Source of the DNA: Chaetoceros tenuissimus | Lineage: Eukaryota; Bacillariophyta; Thalassiosirophyceae; Chaetocerotales; Chaetocerotaceae | Reading direction: 5' to 3' | Assembly (NCBI GenBank): GCA_021927905.1 | Contig: BLLK01000069.1 | Location: forward strand, 2,232,001 to 2,296,000 | DNA length: 64,000 bases | Part shown: piece by piece, positions 55,483 through 64,000 of the stretch | How the letters are laid out: each line of letters begins with the position of its first letter | How positions within the stretch are numbered: the stretch's first letter is position 1 | Notes under the pieces: generated by a model | Told to the model about the DNA's origin: nothing | The model's database searches: none | What the model saw: only the letters and a program-made list of their open reading frames with translations | Position numbers and translations under genes: made by a program

Positions 55483-57189
55483 TTATACTCTCATTCTTCT
55501 TCCTCTTCTTTCTGCAAGACTCAAAGCGTACGAATTCTCGGTCAGGTCATCTCTTACAGACAAACTCTTATCCTTAGTTCTCAGCATTTTTGGAATTGGA
55601 GGAGCAGAAGACTCGGTGCTTGAACTGTAATCATCTTCATCTTCTCCAGAACCAGAACCAGAACCAGAACCACTTGATCCAGAAGGTGACGACGAAGTCG
55701 AATGGGATCCAGAAGAATCTCCTCTTATATCCTTCGCTACGGCATCAAGTGCATGGAATAAATTTCCAAAGGCTTCGGCAGTTGTAGGCTTTGATGCTGC
55801 TTTCAACTTCGGCTCTCTACTACTACGTTCTGGTCCTCTGCTTCTAGATCTTCGTGAAGGTTCTAAAGATCTATCTCGAGGATTTCTCCGTCCGCCCCGA
55901 TGAGTCTGTCTGCTTCTTCCCCTTTGTCCAGAAACTTCATCATCCCTTTGCTCTTGGGATGGCATCACTTGCCTAGAATTATATCCAGGAGGAGGAGGAG
56001 GGCGAGATCCAACGCGTTGCATCATTTTCATTGGGATTCCGTTTCCACCACTTCTGTGCGAATCTCCGTAGGAACCATAAGAAGGAGGTCTGTGAATAAA
56101 GTTCATTTTACTTCCATCACTTCTGTGAGTTTCTCCATGAGAATGCGAACCGTGTGAGCGGTGTCTATGAATTTCATTGGAGGGTCTCCCTGCTAGAAGT
56201 CTTGGAGAACCTTCGTGAAGGTGATTGCCACTCGGAGTGCGAAAATGAGGACCTCCAAAATTGCTATTGTGTGGCCCACTCGGCTGCTGACCGTGATTCC
56301 CAGCATGTTGATTTGCATTGGCCATCTGCATGTTTATCTGAGTATTCATATGCTGAGTACCATTTTGTCTTGGATCCATTTTGTTCTGCTCCTGAAAGAC
56401 AGGATCAGAAACCACGCGCTCCGCCATTCTTTGAGGAGGCATTGGTCCTGTGTGCTCGTTGTTTTGCTTTGTATTCATTTGTCCCGCTGTTGCATCTTGA
56501 TCGATAACTTTCTGCGACATATTTTGAAGTTGTAGCTGATAGAAAGTTGTGGCATTGTTGACACTGATGGTAGCTCCTATGTAAGCATCATGCGCAATAC
56601 CAAACTTTCTGGCAGAATCTTGTTTGAAGAACAATGGCTGCTGATACCATGTATTTTCATTCATATTATCCTGAGTAGTTGGTCTAGTTGGTTTCAAGGG
56701 TAATCTAATTTGAACGTTTTGAATTGGTCCATCTATCTTCATTGCAGATGATGCAAATATAATGAATTCTTCTCCTCTTTTCAAGCCAACAGTGAGATGA
56801 AATGATTTGCTTTCATACTTTTGGTCTGGATTGTGTACCGCCGCTCTAGTACGTGAACGTGATCTTCCTCTTCTACTCTCACCTGATGATTTGATAGGGT
56901 GGAGATTTGTTTCAATCTTCATAGTTTGTGAAGTTACATCTTTCTCATCCCAAATTGCTTTGTATCGAAACGAATTATCATTGCATCTAGAATCAACACC
57001 TACAGCTGGCAACAAAGGCATGGAAGCACCAACTGTCTGTGTACGTTTGTTTCTTGACATGGAAATAATTGCTGAAATCTTGTTCAGCTTTCGAAGTGAA
57101 TTTGAAGACACATCGCGCTTATGGTCGAGCACTTGAATCCCTTCGATCGAATTGATCTTCAACTCTATTGTATGCTTCAAACCCTTCAT
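55483..57189 (-). CDS. Low-complexity protein with possible C2-like N-terminal domain
   Basis: A 568-residue protein that I do not recognise. Residues 1–190 are beta-rich, with LKHTIELKINSIEGIQVL at the start and FHLTVGLKRGEEFIIFAS further on. The pattern resembles NT-type C2 domains. The rest is a long disordered region: Gln/Asn/Met-rich, then His/Gly/Ser-rich, then RGRSRQTHRGGRR-type RS/RG-rich, and finally Ser/Gly repeats and an acidic stretch. RS/RG regions suggest RNA or nuclear association. Single exon from the ATG at 57189. Confidence 0.5.
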   Translation of the reverse strand: MKGLKHTIELKINSIEGIQVLDHKRDVSSNSLRKLNKISAIISMSRNKRTQTVGASMPLLPAVGVDSRCNDNSFRYKAIWDEKDVTSQTMKIETNLHPIKSSGESRRGRSRSRTRAAVHNPDQKYESKSFHLTVGLKRGEEFIIFASSAMKIDGPIQNVQIRLPLKPTRPTTQDNMNENTWYQQPLFFKQDSARKFGIAHDAYIGATISVNNATTFYQLQLQNMSQKVIDQDATAGQMNTKQNNEHTGPMPPQRMAERVVSDPVFQEQNKMDPRQNGTQHMNTQINMQMANANQHAGNHGQQPSGPHNSNFGGPHFRTPSGNHLHEGSPRLLAGRPSNEIHRHRSHGSHSHGETHRSDGSKMNFIHRPPSYGSYGDSHRSGGNGIPMKMMQRVGSRPPPPPGYNSRQVMPSQEQRDDEVSGQRGRSRQTHRGGRRNPRDRSLEPSRRSRSRGPERSSREPKLKAASKPTTAEAFGNLFHALDAVAKDIRGDSSGSHSTSSSPSGSSGSGSGSGSGEDEDDYSSSTESSAPPIPKMLRTKDKSLSVRDDLTENSYALSLAERRGRRMRV

Positions 57190-58032
57190 AGCTCCTATTT
57201 CTCCTCAAAGATGAAACCCTACCTCTGGTAGAATTGTAAAAAAAGGTAAGTATGGACAAGCAAGATTATGAAGGTGATGATATGGATATCACCAGCACAA
57301 CAATATCCAAGAAAGTGAGATCTAAATAATGTTCTTAGAAAAAAGTCAACGGAAAAGCGAATCATTTTCCCACAGAATTAGCCAATTATTTCCCACCAAA
57401 TTAGCCTGAGTATACCATCCGTTGGAAGATGCCTTTCCCCCCTTCCCTTCTTTCTCTATTTTTCAAGGTTCATAGTTTCCGTATAGAGTAGGGAATTCAG
57501 ATTTACCTTCTTACTTACTTTCACTGTTGTGATACGATGTGGACACGAGCTGCAGCAACCTAGCTTTTGTCCATCTCTAGCTTTCACTAATCGAATTAGT
57601 CGAGGTATGTGGCTGAACCTTGCAATGTAACACTTTCGAAGCTATTGTAGAAGAAATAGAATAACTTTGAGAGACAGCTGGGCAGTAGATTTTGCCAGTT
57701 GTGATTCAGATGAAACAATTTGACGGTGCAAAAAATATGTATCAAGAAAACAAAAACAAAACAAGATAACATACTACAGTCAGAAGTTGTTGGATTGGAA
57801 AGAAAGACTATAGGAAACTAGAGGTAGATAAGGAATTGCAGATTTTTATTCTCGTGGGAAGAGAAATTGTTAAAAAAAACGAAAGATGTCAAGAGAAACG
57901 TACGAATACTTTTTCTACAACATGGAATTTTAGGAATAGTAATTGTTCCATGGCATCAAGCTTCATGATACTTACACACATTTCTCAAGCAAACTCTAAC
58001 CATATTTTTCCTTCCATTAGAAATAATTCATC
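57190..58032. other. Divergent region with probable 5'-UTR intron of RPL10
   Basis: About 840 bp. A donor GTATGT at 57605 and an acceptor ending CCATTAG at 58020, just 12 bases before the RPL10 ATG, frame a probable 416-bp intron in the 5' UTR. No other gene is seen. Confidence 0.5.
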
Positions 58033-58686
58033 ATGGGTCGCCGTCCAGCTCGTTGTTACCGTTACCAGAAGAACAAGCCTTACATCAAGTCCAGATACTG
58101 CCGTGGAGTACCTGAGTCCAAGATCAAGATTTATGATGTTGGTAACAAGGGAGCATCTGTAGATCTTTTCCCATTCGTTGCTCACCTTGTATGTGACGAG
58201 AAGCAGCAGATTTCCTCTGAGGCTCTTGAGGCGTGCCGTGTTGCTATCAACAAGTACCTTTCCAAGAACATCGGAAAGGATGCTTACCACATCCGTATGC
58301 GTGCTCACCCTTTCCACGTTCTTCGTGCAAATAAGATGCTTTCATGTGCCGGAGCAGATAGATTGTCTTCCGGTATGCGTCACTCCTACGGTAAGCCAAT
58401 CGGAGTTGCTGCTCGTGTAGATATTGGACAGATCCTTCTTTCTGTAAGATCCAAGGATACTGCAGAGAAGCACGTAATTGAGGCTATCCGTCGTGGAAAG
58501 TTTAAGTTCGCTGGAAGACAGAAGATTCTTAAGTCTCTTAAGTGGGGATTCACCAAGTACCCACGTGAGGAATATGTTGCTCTTAGAAAGGCTGGAGTTC
58601 TTGCTGCTGACGGAAACCAGGTCAAGGTACACAACCGTCGTGGAGCTCTTGAGAAGTCTGTTCTTTACCAAACTGGAATGGAGTAA
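58033..58686 (+). CDS. RPL10: 60S ribosomal protein L10 (uL16)
   Basis: A late-joining protein of the large ribosomal subunit that lies near the P site and is needed to activate the 60S subunit. The 217-residue protein matches the family throughout: [20 protein letters not shown] at the start, [53 protein letters not shown] and the C-terminal [10 protein letters not shown]. The start ATG (58033) has a good context after an acceptor-like site. Codon use is strongly biased towards C/T-ending codons. Single coding exon. Confidence 0.98.
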   Translation: MGRRPARCYRYQKNKPYIKSRYCRGVPESKIKIYDVGNKGASVDLFPFVAHLVCDEKQQISSEALEACRVAINKYLSKNIGKDAYHIRMRAHPFHVLRANKMLSCAGADRLSSGMRHSYGKPIGVAARVDIGQILLSVRSKDTAEKHVIEAIRRGKFKFAGRQKILKSLKWGFTKYPREEYVALRKAGVLAADGNQVKVHNRRGALEKSVLYQTGME

Positions 58687-58927
58687 ATAAAAAAATGAAA
58701 GTAAACTAATGCGTTGTTTGCGACTGACTGTTTCGGACTGATTACATTTCTTTGGTTTCACACAAAAGTTACATTGATAAAAATGGAATGCTAATAAATA
58801 TGGCGCATTTTAAGTTTAGAGTATAACTTTTGCTGCCTACCAAAATTCGTATAGTAAATACATTCATTTCTCCCCCGTGTGGCCAATCCAATTAACCAAC
58901 TAGAATCCATTAGAAACCTTATGAAAC

Positions 58928-59914
58928 CTAATATGATACCTTAGCAATAATTGGGAATTCTAGTTGACCAACATTTCGCACAGCTACAGTTGTGGACCCA
59001 TAAAATCTACCGTCACTGCAGTCAACCTTCATCTTGAAAGGTCTTGAGAATCCATCTTGTGATTCAATTTCAGCAATTTGCATTACTTCTCCAGGACCTT
59101 TGTATTCAAGAAGAAAAGGAAATTCAAATTGAGCAATTGAATGATAAATAATCTCGTTTATTTGTTTCCCATTGTACTCACCTTGCCATACCTCTACTAC
59201 AGCATTCATTGGTCCGCCGTCAGATTCCAGCTCGATAATAGCTTCATCCGCGTAGTGATCAATACTCCATGTTTTCAACGAAGATCCTCCTTGGATCTCA
59301 ATAGCACCCTCTCTAGTGAACATCCCTTTGTATTCTCCACGTCCTCCGCCTCCAAGAGCTTCTACATTTGCGTATGCAGGACATTCAAGAGTTCCTGTGT
59401 TACGAACATTAACAGATCCTCCTCCACTGAAGATTCCTTGGAAACTATTTCTTAGACCGTCCATACAGTAAAGCTTCACACGCTGGACAGTGTTATTAGG
59501 ACCTTCCTTTAAGTCAATCTCTGCGTTGATAGGGCGGCCATCACTCTCAAGGAAGACAAGCATATCATCGCCATAGAAATCAGATTCAAAAGTCTTTTGT
59601 GCTCCTCCCTCGATGTTGCGGCCACGGCCATCTGCATAACTATGAATGGAATCAGTACGGTAGTCATTGTAACGACCGATAGCACCTCCAGTGCGGTATC
59701 CGCCTCCATATCTTGTCATTGCTCCAGGAGTTGGGTAGTTCATACCACCTCTGCGGGCTCCATTTCCATAGTCCTCATAATATCTGGTTCTTCCTCCATA
59801 ACGAGTAGATCCCAAAACAGTGCTTGACTCAGCAGTTCCAGCGGTTTGGCTTACAAAAGCCTCAGTACCAGCAGCTAGCATCAAAGATGCAAATGGCAAA
59901 TAGGTGAGCTTCAT
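58928..59914 (-). CDS. Plastid-targeted two-lobed protein, candidate pyrenoid-shell (PyShell-like), short paralog
   Basis: Exons 59182–59914 and 58928–59097 on the minus strand give about 300 residues. The intron (59098–59181, 84 bp) is in frame, so the open frame reads straight through it. Removing it gives VWQGPGEVMQIAEIESQDG, which aligns with the paralog at 60234–61910, where no insertion exists. The N terminus has a signal and AAGTEAFVSQT, an ASAFAP-type cleavage motif. A Gly/Tyr/Arg-rich disordered part follows. The conserved region is duplicated: SDGRPINAEIDL … VRNTGTLECP and SDGGPMNAVVEVW … VRNVGQLEFP. Two homologous beta-rich lobes behind a disordered arm resemble diatom pyrenoid-shell proteins as I remember them. 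That assignment is a hypothesis. Confidence 0.6.
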   Translation of the reverse strand: MKLTYLPFASLMLAAGTEAFVSQTAGTAESSTVLGSTRYGGRTRYYEDYGNGARRGGMNYPTPGAMTRYGGGYRTGGAIGRYNDYRTDSIHSYADGRGRNIEGGAQKTFESDFYGDDMLVFLESDGRPINAEIDLKEGPNNTVQRVKLYCMDGLRNSFQGIFSGGGSVNVRNTGTLECPAYANVEALGGGGRGEYKGMFTREGAIEIQGGSSLKTWSIDHYADEAIIELESDGGPMNAVVEVWQGEYNGKQINEIIYHSIAQFEFPFLLEYKGPGEVMQIAEIESQDGFSRPFKMKVDCSDGRFYGSTTVAVRNVGQLEFPIIAKVSY

Positions 59915-60233
59915 ATTAATCCTTACTTTTATTATTTGAGTTTAAAATTATGGAAAGTGAGAAAGGTGTGAAAAAAGAACAAAGTTTGGCACACATTGAA
60001 GTGTTTCAGATATGTGCCGAAGTGTGTGTCATTCACGACTAACACATGTCTTTTTCATCCGGACACTCTAATTATCAATAACTAAGGTAGCTATATTCCA
60101 AAACAGACAATATGAATTGGCTAGGTATCTTTTGAGAATATTTGTTTATACTTTATTTTCCATTTTACTACTTTTTCGCTTGTTCCTTGCGCAGTTTGAA
60201 TATTCTTAAATATTTTTGACAAAGTATACCATC
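59915..60233. other. Intergenic region between the two paralogs
   Basis: About 320 bp. It is the promoter of the short paralog and the 3' end of the long one. Nothing else is recognised. Confidence 0.4.
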
Positions 60234-61910
60234 TTAGTAAGAAACCTTCACTTGAACTGGAAATTCTAGTGGTCCGTTGTTACGAACTGCGATTGTTGTG
60301 CTTCCAAAGTAACTGAGATCACGAGTGTCAATCTTCATCTTGAATGGTCGATTGTACCCATCCTCAGAATCTATGTCTGCTACCTGCTGAACCTGTCCTG
60401 GCCCCTTCCAGACCTCGATGGAGCATTTCATAGGTAGACCTTCACTCTCCAACTCGACATAGGCTTCTCCAACATCCTCTTGGATGCTCCATGTTTTCAG
60501 TGCTCCACTTCCTTGAAGTGTTGCTGAACCAAGACGAGTACTCATTGCTCCAGCCAATTTCCCAACTGGTTCTACTTGAGCATAAGTTGGACACTCTACT
60601 GGTCCATTATTTCGTACGCTCACGGTACCACCACCAGAAAAGATTCCTTCGAATCTATTTCTTCGACCATCCATGCAGTAAGTTTTCACTTTCTGCGGAA
60701 CGTGATTAGGTCCACTCCATAACTCAACATCTGCATCGATAGGTCGGCCTTCGCTATCTAGAGAAACAAGCATATCCTCTCTAAATCCTTCAGGAGTATG
60801 GAAAGTTTGCCTTGTTCCTCCTCCGTCAACTTGACGGCCACGAGGACCAAAAGCTCTGTTGATGTCTCTACGGTTGTCACGGCGTGGTCCGTCAAAGTAA
60901 TTGTATCCAACTCCAGGATAGGAATAACCCCCAACTCTCTCCATACCAGCTCTCTGGATTAATCCATTCCTTTCAAGCATGCGACTGTTTAATGGAATAT
61001 TTCTATCAGAGTCCATACGGTCTGATTGATAACCATAACCACCATATCTCTCTCTATTCTCATAACGATTGTTCATCATAGTTCCTTCGTAAGGTCTTCC
61101 ATAGGCATTTCTCTTGTAGGCTGCACGTCTGGTGTAGCGGTTATTCGCTTTCTCTTCCCAAATATCTTTGTTTGTCATTCTTCTTCCGTATCCTGATGGT
61201 CCGTTCATCATTCTGTTACTGTATCCATAGCCACTCTCGTAGCGTCTTGGAGTTTGCTGTTGTCTAATGTTTGCTCTACGGGTCTCTTCGTCTCTAGTAA
61301 TCATTCTACCACCATATTTGGATCTTGAGTTTGACTGGAATGAATCTCTGAATGAGTACATATTTTGCCTTGGAGGTAACTGCCCATTGACTCTTCTTCC
61401 ATTATATCTTTCCATTCTTCCTCCATATGCAGATCTATCTTCATACTCATAAGATCTATCTTCATATCTCTCATTTCCTCTTCTTTCATACTTTGCTCTA
61501 GATCCTCCTAGACGAGGTAGTTCGTTGTACATATCATCTCCTCTCATGTACTCGTTCATTCTTTGTCCGAGGCGTGGTCTATCTTCGTAGTCATATGAGT
61601 ATCTCTGTTCTCTTTTAGGGTTGTATTTCGCAAGTTTGCCCCCAGTTTCCCGAGATGGATACGACACTCTTGGTGTATCATTATCACTGGAAGTACGACC
61701 TTGAGAACGAATACCAAATAGATCATTCGCGTAGGCTCTCTCTCTAATTTTATCATAGAAAGATGCAGGACGATCATATAAAGAGGAAGAACGAGCTGCA
61801 TTCAATGAGGTATCAGTATTCTTGAAGGCGGCAGCACTATTTGAAGGACTAACTGCAAAGCCATCAGCAGAAGCAGCTAGCAAAGAAAGGACAAGTAAGT
61901 TGAACTTCAT
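60234..61910 (-). CDS. Plastid-targeted two-lobed protein, candidate pyrenoid-shell (PyShell-like), long paralog
   Basis: A 558-residue protein starting at the ATG at 61910; the frame is open further upstream, but this ATG begins a signal peptide with ADGFAVSPS as the plastid motif. Residues about 25–370 are an Arg/Tyr/Asn/Gly-rich region with repeated RYE, YGGRM and RRNxR-type units, likely disordered and sticky. The C-terminal 190 residues form two homologous lobes: SEGRPIDADVELWSGP … VRNNGPVECP and SEGLPMKCSIEVWKGP … VRNNGPLEFPVQVKVSY. These match the short paralog lobe for lobe. A nearby identical repeat lies just upstream of this gene. A shell or scaffold role around Rubisco is a hypothesis. 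Confidence 0.6.
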   Translation of the reverse strand: MKFNLLVLSLLAASADGFAVSPSNSAAAFKNTDTSLNAARSSSLYDRPASFYDKIRERAYANDLFGIRSQGRTSSDNDTPRVSYPSRETGGKLAKYNPKREQRYSYDYEDRPRLGQRMNEYMRGDDMYNELPRLGGSRAKYERRGNERYEDRSYEYEDRSAYGGRMERYNGRRVNGQLPPRQNMYSFRDSFQSNSRSKYGGRMITRDEETRRANIRQQQTPRRYESGYGYSNRMMNGPSGYGRRMTNKDIWEEKANNRYTRRAAYKRNAYGRPYEGTMMNNRYENRERYGGYGYQSDRMDSDRNIPLNSRMLERNGLIQRAGMERVGGYSYPGVGYNYFDGPRRDNRRDINRAFGPRGRQVDGGGTRQTFHTPEGFREDMLVSLDSEGRPIDADVELWSGPNHVPQKVKTYCMDGRRNRFEGIFSGGGTVSVRNNGPVECPTYAQVEPVGKLAGAMSTRLGSATLQGSGALKTWSIQEDVGEAYVELESEGLPMKCSIEVWKGPGQVQQVADIDSEDGYNRPFKMKIDTRDLSYFGSTTIAVRNNGPLEFPVQVKVSY

Positions 61911-61999
61911 TGTTACTAGCACTTGTAGAAGTAACTTCTTTATGAATTTGTTGAAGTAAGGTGATTGAAGCTTTCGCAATCAAAGAAGAAATTTTCTCA
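61911..61999 (-). promoter_or_regulatory. Leader of the long paralog, next to direct-repeat copy 1
   Basis: The 89 bases between the ATG (61910) and the edge of the repeat. This is unique sequence with no similarity to the bases before copy 2. The neighbouring repeat supplies the upstream part of the promoter. Confidence 0.4.
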
Positions 62000-62224
62000 T
62001 TGTTTCTCCCGAAATAAATAAGAATCGTCGACCAATCAGATGGCTTAGATAAGGAAAATGGCCTAGAAAATAACGGTAGAGAAGAGCACTTCTAAAACTT
62101 CGCCACACTTCCACTGTAACAAAAGATCGCTTTGAAAGCCTCCTTGAATAGGGTAAATAAGCAAAGCCTTGTGCTTTTTCGGGAATCATGACATACATTT
62201 CCGGTATAAAAATTTTGATCGACA
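62000..62224. repeat. 225-bp direct repeat, copy 1
   Basis: Identical to 63776–64000 over the visible 225 bases. It includes a CCAAT-box-like CGACCAATCAGA (about 62029–62040), about 120 bp upstream of the ATG at 61910. Whether it is longer cannot be judged because copy 2 reaches the window edge. Confidence 0.95.
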
Positions 62225-62954
62225 TCCAACATATGTTCTGAGTTATCAAATCAACTCGATGATGATAGGTAGTTGATTGCAAAGAACCCCTCTTTTGAAT
62301 TGCAACTTATCAAGAAATGAGCGAACCCGAACCATCATTCCCTATTCTGCTACCTAGAGAGATGTGTCGACCTACATAGGAGTTTATTTCAGGAGAGAGA
62401 AGAGTCCCTGTTGTACATACAGGAAATTATGAAGAGTATACTCGTATATGAAGAGTTGACAGCTCGATGATGATAGAGAAAAATTGAGATTGCGAACAAG
62501 AGTCGCTGTGGGCAAGAAGAAGGGATCGATGCATATCAGGGTCAAAGGGAAGTCTGTAGTTTGGCAACGTTGCATTCCTTCATGGAATTTGAATAAAATG
62601 TGGAATGGAGAATCAGAAGTAACAGGAAAAAGTCCATAAGATGCTCTGTCATAAATTTGGTGGATCTTTGGAAGCGATGCCGTACATCTTGACATATGTG
62701 GAAGAAGTATGACAACCGTGGAAATTGTAATGCTCATATTGATATAATTATGAAGAAATCTTCATTCTGTCAAGAAGCTGAAGTGAATATATATTTTTAA
62801 ATGAAAGAATATTTAGGCCTTGAAAATATACATTACTCTTAATTTATCAAATTTGTAAATGAAATAAAGATATAATTTATACTCAATATTGGCGCTTTTT
62901 GGTGCTGCTGTATACTTTCTTGCTTATTGATGTGCAACAATCTTACTGATGTAA
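62225..62954. other. Intergenic region
   Basis: About 730 bp. The open frame at 62384–62737 (minus, 117 codons) has no recognisable content and no support. It presumably carries the 3' end of the 62955–63554 gene. Confidence 0.4.
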
Positions 62955-63554
62955 TTACTCCTGCTCTAAAACCAACTCGATATGACCTTCGCACTCCTCA
63001 AAGATATCGTATCTTCTTTTCAATTCAACCGTGTGGATTTGATATCCTCTTTGAAATAATTCATTCTGAAAATATCCATGGATGAATTGGTGAAATCTCA
63101 AGAGACTTGCTCTTGGACCGACTCTACATGGAACATCAACGAAATGTGGGTAAACATTTGAAATCGAAAAACGTGATGGATTGAAGTAGCCAGGCAAGTT
63201 TAGATTTTCTGGAGGAGGAGCAGGCATGAACATATATACTGGACGCTTAATAAAAAGTGTAGCAATGAGCTTTAATGGACGGTTTGTAGAAAAACAAGGA
63301 GGAGTGACAGGGTGATTGCGAAGCAATTTCCGGAGGTGTTGTGCTACTGTGAGGAAAATTACCTCATTGTTTACTGCACTTGTACGAATCAATAAAGACG
63401 TCTTTCCTTCATTGCTCTCCATATGAACTAGAGAAGTACGCGATAAGCGACGAGGAGATGCTGAGATATGATGATTTCTTCTTGATGCAGAAATCATTCG
63501 TTGAGCTCTTGGTGAACGACGAGCCGCAGTGGCAGCTCTTGTTGCGTATGCCAT
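62955..63554 (-). CDS. Protein of unknown function with Arg/Ser/Ala-rich N terminus
   Basis: A 199-residue protein that I do not recognise. The first 40 residues are rich in Arg, Ser and Ala without acidic residues (AYATRAATAARRSPRAQRM), as in mitochondrial presequences. The rest is soluble, with Pro-rich MFMPAPPPENLNLPGY in the middle and an acidic C-terminal strand. Single exon from the ATG at 63554. Copy 2 of the direct repeat begins 221 bp upstream of its start codon. Confidence 0.55.
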   Translation of the reverse strand: MAYATRAATAARRSPRAQRMISASRRNHHISASPRRLSRTSLVHMESNEGKTSLLIRTSAVNNEVIFLTVAQHLRKLLRNHPVTPPCFSTNRPLKLIATLFIKRPVYMFMPAPPPENLNLPGYFNPSRFSISNVYPHFVDVPCRVGPRASLLRFHQFIHGYFQNELFQRGYQIHTVELKRRYDIFEECEGHIELVLEQE

Positions 63555-63775
63555 GATTTGTTTTAATTTATTGTTATGTTCACTTTGAAGAATTGTATTA
63601 ATTATGTGTCATGGATTCAGATCTCTCATTGGAGTCATATCACGTCAAGCATTTATTTTTTTGGAATTTTCCCATCAAAAAAATGGCGGAAACGTGTCAA
63701 TTTCATTGGTTACTCCCTCTCCCCTTCCCTTCTCTTTTATTATATACTCTCCCTATTTACAATCTAAGGAAGTCG

Positions 63776-64000
63776 TTGTTTCTCCCGAAATAAATAAGAA
63801 TCGTCGACCAATCAGATGGCTTAGATAAGGAAAATGGCCTAGAAAATAACGGTAGAGAAGAGCACTTCTAAAACTTCGCCACACTTCCACTGTAACAAAA
63901 GATCGCTTTGAAAGCCTCCTTGAATAGGGTAAATAAGCAAAGCCTTGTGCTTTTTCGGGAATCATGACATACATTTCCGGTATAAAAATTTTGATCGACA
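63776..64000. repeat. 225-bp direct repeat, copy 2 (cut by window end)
   Basis: Identical to 62000–62224 up to the last base of the window. The similarity starts abruptly at 63776. The CCAAT-like element lies about 250 bp upstream of the ATG at 63554. Confidence 0.95.

Noticed and set aside
62384-62737. Minus-strand open frame of 117 codons
   Set aside because: It has no recognisable protein features and lies in a normal intergenic position.
63753-63974. Open frame shared by both copies of the 225-bp repeat
   Set aside because: The reading frame diverges at the repeat edge, and the peptide resembles nothing. The repeat is better seen as upstream DNA.
62000-64000. LTR-type element, because the direct repeats begin close to TG and flank a 1.55-kb segment
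   Set aside because: The segment holds only one unrelated 199-codon gene. There are no retroelement domains, and no further terminal features are visible. Promoter or tandem duplication is simpler.
1-64000. tRNA, rRNA and CRISPR content
   Set aside because: I looked for clover-leaf features, rRNA segments and spaced repeats and saw none. A tRNA scan was not possible here.

Overview
The window looks like nuclear DNA of a diatom, most likely an AT-rich centric species; the exact species is inference. Genes are compact, lie on both strands, and have few short GT–AG introns (46–460 bp). Several products carry a signal peptide ending in an ASAFAP-type plastid motif (CbbX, ArgC, the two shell-like proteins). 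A red-type Rubisco activase CbbX is nuclear-encoded. Two secreted proteins have long Pro-Ser linkers and Cys-rich ShKT-like domains, a style common in diatoms.

Layout. 1–4.6 kb: one large multi-exon gene of unknown function with a DGSHR motif. 4.9–9.5 kb: syntaxin-16 type Qa-SNARE, ARP6, and two small proteins. 9.8–12 kb: plastid-type ArgC and a nuclear-looking basic protein. 13.4–17.8 kb: a very large secreted mosaic (SGNH-like, metallophosphatase-like, LamG-like, lectin-like, Pro-Ser, four ShKT). 17.9–22.1 kb: a zinc-free MDR oxidoreductase, a membrane protein, and a kaptin-like protein. 22.8–26.4 kb: a secreted sulfatase with Pro-Ser linker and ShKT-like domains. 26.5–33.2 kb: a methyltransferase-like protein, RPS16, a targeted protein of unknown function, TFIIH p52 and a JMJD8-like protein. 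33.4–39.2 kb: CPSF160. 39.6–48 kb: 2H phosphoesterase-like protein, membralin, a type I membrane protein, PDX2 and an MFSD5/MOT2-like transporter. 48.5–58.7 kb: IMP dehydrogenase, CbbX, an FAD oxidase, a low-complexity protein and RPL10. 58.9–64 kb: two homologous plastid-targeted two-lobed proteins, one small unknown gene, and a 225-bp identical direct repeat lying upstream of two different genes.

Most of the window is housekeeping: transcription and mRNA processing (TFIIH, CPSF160, ARP6), translation (RPS16, RPL10), nucleotide, vitamin B6 and arginine synthesis, and secretory-pathway proteins. The distinctive diatom content is the pair of secreted mosaics, which may act at the cell surface, and the CbbX plus shell-like group, which may act around Rubisco. 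I found no tRNA, rRNA, CRISPR array or clear transposon.

Exon boundaries were set by hand from GT–AG sites that keep the frame and the family motifs. One intron was found inside an open frame by comparing two paralogs (59098–59181).
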